Assembly (NCBI GenBank): GCA_003132865.1
Contig: PKYZ01000197.1
Location: 5,180 to 12,349 of the forward strand
Reading direction: 5' to 3'
Source of the DNA: Bryobacterales bacterium
Lineage (GTDB): Bacteria > Acidobacteriota > Terriglobia > Bryobacterales > Bryobacteraceae
Length of the DNA: 7,170 nt
Below, piece by piece: positions 4,491 through 7,170 of the stretch (the stretch's first letter is position 1; each line of letters starts with the position of its first letter). Below the pieces are notes generated by a model, which was given only the letters and a program-made list of their open reading frames with translations, searched no databases and had not been told where the DNA came from. The position numbers were made by a program, and so were the translations under genes.

Positions 4491-7170
4491 GACGTGCCGG
4501 CGCCGCTGGCGCCGGCATCCGTACCCGCAGGCTACTGCACCTCCATTTATAGCGAACTGTCCGGCGATCTGCAGGCGTTTAACACCCAACTGGCGACCCC
4601 TCCTGCCTGGACGCCCATAGCGGGCGGTCCCACGGCGTACGCAGCAACTCTGCAGTGGGCCAATAGCAACACGGGTCCGGCGATATCCGGTTCCAACTAC
4701 TTGCCGAATGTTCTGGCCCAATTGCAGGAGTTGAAAGCTTTGGGTATCCAGGCCGTGTCGGTGCCGGTCCTGTTTCCCGTTTTGTATGAGCCTTTTTATG
4801 GCAGCGCGACCGCCCTCCAGCCGTACTTGAACTTCTATTCGCAGGTGGCCCAGGCTGTCAGGGCCGCCGGTCTCACACTCATTGTGGACAACGAGACCCT
4901 GTTTTCCAACGACATAGCGGCCGGTTGGAGCAACATGAACACGTTCTACGGCACGCTCACCTGGCCGCAATACATGGCGGCGCGCGCCCAAATGGCCGCC
5001 ACGATCGCACAGACGATGCAGCCCGATTATATTGTCATCGCAAACGAACCCGATACGGAAGCCGGGCAGACAGGCCAGCAAAACTTGAACATCCCGGCGG
5101 ACGCCGCGCAAATGATCGCGGGAGAGATCGCGGCCGTCCAAGCGCTGAACTTGCCCAACGTCCCCAAGCTGGGCGCCGGCTTTGGCACTTGGATGTCGCC
5201 TTCCGGGTCCTCCAGCCTGCTGGCCTACACCAACGCCTACATTGCCCTACCCCTGGACTACATCGATATCCATGTGATTCCGGTCAACACGGTACAGCAG
5301 AACAATTTCATCGGTAACTCGCTGACCGTCGCCAGTATGGCCGCAGCCGCCGGCAAGCCGGTCGCGATAAGCCAGGCCTGGTTGCAGAAGGCGATGGCTA
5401 GCGAAGAGAATGTTCTCTCGGTCGACGCGATCCGCTCCCGAGGGCCGTTCAGCTTCTGGGCGCCTCTCGACGCCTATTTCGTGCAGACCATGCAAGCTCT
5501 GGCGAACTACACGCAGATGCTCTATCTCGTGGCGAACGACGCAGCTTACTTCTCCGCGTACCAGACATATGGCGGAACCGGCGCCAACGGCGGGGACGCA
5601 AACTGCACGTGCACAACCACGAGTTGTTCGCCCAACGATATCATGCAAACCCAGAGTTCGGTGACGAGTACGGCCGTTTCGCAGGCCTGGTTCACCACCA
5701 CCGCGTTTAGTTACTACGGCCAACTGGTCACAACGCCCGACACTACTCCGCCGTCCCTCCCGGCCAACCTGACTGGCACGCCCGGCGTCATCGCGGCGAA
5801 CCTCTCATGGACCGCCTCTACCGACAACGTCGGAGTAGCGGGTTACAACGTGTACCGCTGCACACCGCCGGGATCGGGCCAACCCTGCGCGGGCGTCTGG
5901 ATCGCCAACACAAGTCTAACATCTTTCACCGACTCTGCACTGACGAGTAACACGCCGTACAACTACCAGGTCCAGGCATTCGATTTGGCCAACAACGACT
6001 CGCCGCTTTCGACAACGCTCAGTCTGCAGACATACAGAACGTCGGCAGACTCCGCAACGAGTCTGGTGGCTACGGCGATTTCGCCCAAGGAGATCGACCT
6101 GAGTTGGTCTCCCCCCTCGAACACTACCGGCTTGAGCGAGTATTTGGTGTTTAGCGGGACCTCAGCGTCAAATCTGCAGCAAATCGCCGCCACGTCGCCC
6201 AACGTGGCTACTTACAGGAACGGGCCCCTCGCGCCAGGAACCGCCTATTACTATGGCATCGTAGCCGTGGAGCAGGGGATTGACGCGGCGATGTCTCCGC
6301 TCGCATCGGCCGCGACGCTGCCGCTGCCCAACCCACCCACCAACGTAGCGGCAGCGCCTACCCCCACTACGATCGCTCTGACTTGGCAGGAGAACCCCCA
6401 GCCTGGTGGCTTACCGGTCAGTTCGTACCAGATCTTCCAGGGCACCACGGCCGGCCAATTGACCAAGGTCGCGACGACCGCGGCCACCACCTACACGGCG
6501 AGATCCCTGAATGCCAATACAACCTATTATTTCGAGATTGTGGCAGGGGACACAAAATACGACTATTCGACGCCATCCGACCAGATGTCCGGCACTACGC
6601 TTCCGATGCCCGCCGCGCCGGTCAACGTCGTGGCAACGCCAAACAACGACACAGCAGTCACGGTAACCTGGTCCGAAAACATTCCAGCCAATGGTCTGCC
6701 GATTCAGTACTACAATATTCTCCGGGGGACGTCTCCCACTGGCCTGACCGCGCTGGCCAGCCGGTTGGCGTCTCCATTTATCGACGCCGGGGCTTCGCCG
6801 AACACTACTTACTATTACGCGATCCAAGCGGTTGACAGCGGCGCAGACGTCTCGCCCATGTCGGCTCCGCCAGCACAGGTCACTACGCCTCCGACGCCCG
6901 CTGCGTCGGTCAACGTCATGGCAACGCCAAACAACGGCACAGCAGTCACGGTAAGCTGGTCCGAAAACACTCCGGCCAATGGTCTGCCGATTCAGTACTA
7001 CAATATCTTCCGGGGGACGTCTCCCACCGCCCTCGCCGCGCTGACCAAGGCGCCGGCGTCTCCATTTATCGACATCGCAGCTTCTCCGAACACTACTTAC
7101 TACTACGCCATACAAGCGGTTGACACCGGCGGAGACGTCTCGGCCATGTCGGCTCCGCCGGCGCAGGTCA
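4416..7170 (+). CDS. Secreted GH-A-like glycosidase-fold protein with tandem fibronectin type III modules, C-terminus beyond the window
   Basis: A frame without stops gives 918 residues and continues past the window. Residues 1-25 form a Sec signal peptide (basic RPKRR, hydrophobic AFSILAALTVLVY, likely cleavage after CKA). Residues about 35-390 look like a (beta/alpha)8 barrel of clan GH-A: strands near AVSVPVLFPVLY, LTLIVDNETLF (E160), YIVIANEPDT (N210-E211, putative acid/base), KLGAGFGTWM, YIDIHVIPVN (H286), KPVAISQAWLQK (Q320) and FSFWAPLDAYF. Q320 occupies the place where I expect the nucleophile Glu (an EAW motif in relatives as I recall them), so hydrolysis may be lost. A Cys-rich loop, CTCTTTSC (397-404), follows. 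FN3 modules cover about 442-539, 540-637, 638-730, 732-827 and 828 onward. The likely role is extracellular polysaccharide degradation or binding; the substrate is unknown and I cannot assign a GH family. The GTG start (GGAG 8 bases upstream) gives the canonical signal peptide; an in-frame ATG at 4275 is the alternative. The gene is divergent from the hem operon and unrelated in function. Confidence 0.8.
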   Translation, partial: MTRPKRRAFSILAALTVLVYAPCKADVPAPLAPASVPAGYCTSIYSELSGDLQAFNTQLATPPAWTPIAGGPTAYAATLQWANSNTGPAISGSNYLPNVLAQLQELKALGIQAVSVPVLFPVLYEPFYGSATALQPYLNFYSQVAQAVRAAGLTLIVDNETLFSNDIAAGWSNMNTFYGTLTWPQYMAARAQMAATIAQTMQPDYIVIANEPDTEAGQTGQQNLNIPADAAQMIAGEIAAVQALNLPNVPKLGAGFGTWMSPSGSSSLLAYTNAYIALPLDYIDIHVIPVNTVQQNNFIGNSLTVASMAAAAGKPVAISQAWLQKAMASEENVLSVDAIRSRGPFSFWAPLDAYFVQTMQALANYTQMLYLVANDAAYFSAYQTYGGTGANGGDANCTCTTTSCSPNDIMQTQSSVTSTAVSQAWFTTTAFSYYGQLVTTPDTTPPSLPANLTGTPGVIAANLSWTASTDNVGVAGYNVYRCTPPGSGQPCAGVWIANTSLTSFTDSALTSNTPYNYQVQAFDLANNDSPLSTTLSLQTYRTSADSATSLVATAISPKEIDLSWSPPSNTTGLSEYLVFSGTSASNLQQIAATSPNVATYRNGPLAPGTAYYYGIVAVEQGIDAAMSPLASAATLPLPNPPTNVAAAPTPTTIALTWQENPQPGGLPVSSYQIFQGTTAGQLTKVATTAATTYTARSLNANTTYYFEIVAGDTKYDYSTPSDQMSGTTLPMPAAPVNVVATPNNDTAVTVTWSENIPANGLPIQYYNILRGTSPTGLTALASRLASPFIDAGASPNTTYYYAIQAVDSGADVSPMSAPPAQVTTPPTPAASVNVMATPNNGTAVTVSWSENTPANGLPIQYYNIFRGTSPTALAALTKAPASPFIDIAASPNTTYYYAIQAVDTGGDVSAMSAPPAQV
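5739..7170 (+). repeat. Array of at least five fibronectin type III modules
   Basis: Modules of about 93-98 residues begin near 5739, 6033, 6327, 6609 and 6897. Each shows the FN3 pattern: a Pro-rich linker, a strand with the conserved Trp (LSW, LSW, LTW, VTW, VSW), a Y-x-V/I-F/Y-x strand (GYNVYR, EYLVFS, SYQIFQ, YYNILR, YYNIFR) and an N/G-T-x-Y-Y/N-Y strand (NTPYNYQV, GTAYYYGI, NTTYYFEI, NTTYYYAI twice). The first module has an extra Cys pair (RCTPPGSGQPCAG) likely forming a disulfide loop. Such modules in secreted bacterial glycosidases act as spacers or surface-contact domains. Confidence 0.88.
6609..7170 (+). repeat. Recent 288-base tandem duplication of an FN3 module
   Basis: Bases 6609-6896 and 6897-7170 (cut by the window end) align without gaps at a 288-base period. 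By hand I count about 33 differences in 274 bases, roughly 88% identity, including identical runs such as CCAATGGTCTGCCGATTCAG. The earlier modules are much more diverged, so these two arose recently; further copies may follow beyond the window. Confidence 0.92.

Noticed and set aside
4323..5141. 272-codon minus-strand frame opposite the secreted protein
   Set aside because: It is antisense to the signal peptide and barrel, which have clear coding character on the plus strand; its translation is rich in Arg, Gly and His as expected of a shadow frame.
6411..7115. 234-codon minus-strand frame with an apparent internal protein repeat
   Set aside because: The repeat is only the reverse image of the duplicated FN3 modules on the plus strand.
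1..7170. CRISPR arrays, tRNA or rRNA genes
   Set aside because: No regularly spaced short repeats with unique spacers, and no tRNA-like or rRNA-conserved segments were recognised on either strand.

Overview
The window reads as a GC-rich chromosome segment from a free-living heterotrophic bacterium. The gene order (HemX/CcsA-like membrane protein, hemA, hemC, cobA-type methyltransferase) next to a large secreted glycosidase-like protein with fibronectin type III (FN3) modules resembles soil Acidobacteriota such as Candidatus Solibacter. That placement is an inference from gene content and remembered protein style, not from a marker gene.

Left half (1-3587, minus strand): a compact tetrapyrrole operon transcribed right to left. 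Its order is a HemX/CcsA-family membrane protein (3587-2766), glutamyl-tRNA reductase hemA (2769-1495), hydroxymethylbilane synthase hemC (1462-572) and the start of a uroporphyrinogen-III C-methyltransferase (575 to beyond base 1). Two junctions are 4-base ATGA stop/start overlaps, which suggests translational coupling. The hemA-hemC junction instead carries a 22-base tandem duplication that copies the hemA stop region. HemA makes glutamate-1-semialdehyde from glutamyl-tRNA, HemC makes hydroxymethylbilane from porphobilinogen, and CobA methylates uroporphyrinogen III towards precorrin-2 (siroheme or cobalamin). The HemX-like protein probably supports HemA or heme handling at the membrane.

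Middle (3588-4415): no intact gene is evident. It holds a possible promoter and inverted repeat just upstream of the hem operon, a 9-bp-stem hairpin, a frameshifted remnant of a DDE (integrase-core) transposase on the minus strand, a 79-base nested near-palindrome that may be an insertion-sequence end or a MITE-like element, and a leader hairpin followed by a strong Shine-Dalgarno sequence. This looks like a decayed insertion between two divergent units.

Right half (4416-7170, plus strand): one open frame that runs off the window, at least 918 codons. It encodes a Sec-secreted protein with an N-terminal (beta/alpha)8-barrel-like domain resembling clan GH-A glycosidases, then at least five FN3 modules. 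The putative acid/base Asn-Glu pair is present, but the position where I expect the catalytic nucleophile Glu reads Gln. The last two FN3 modules are about 88% identical at DNA level, so they are a recent 288-base duplication.
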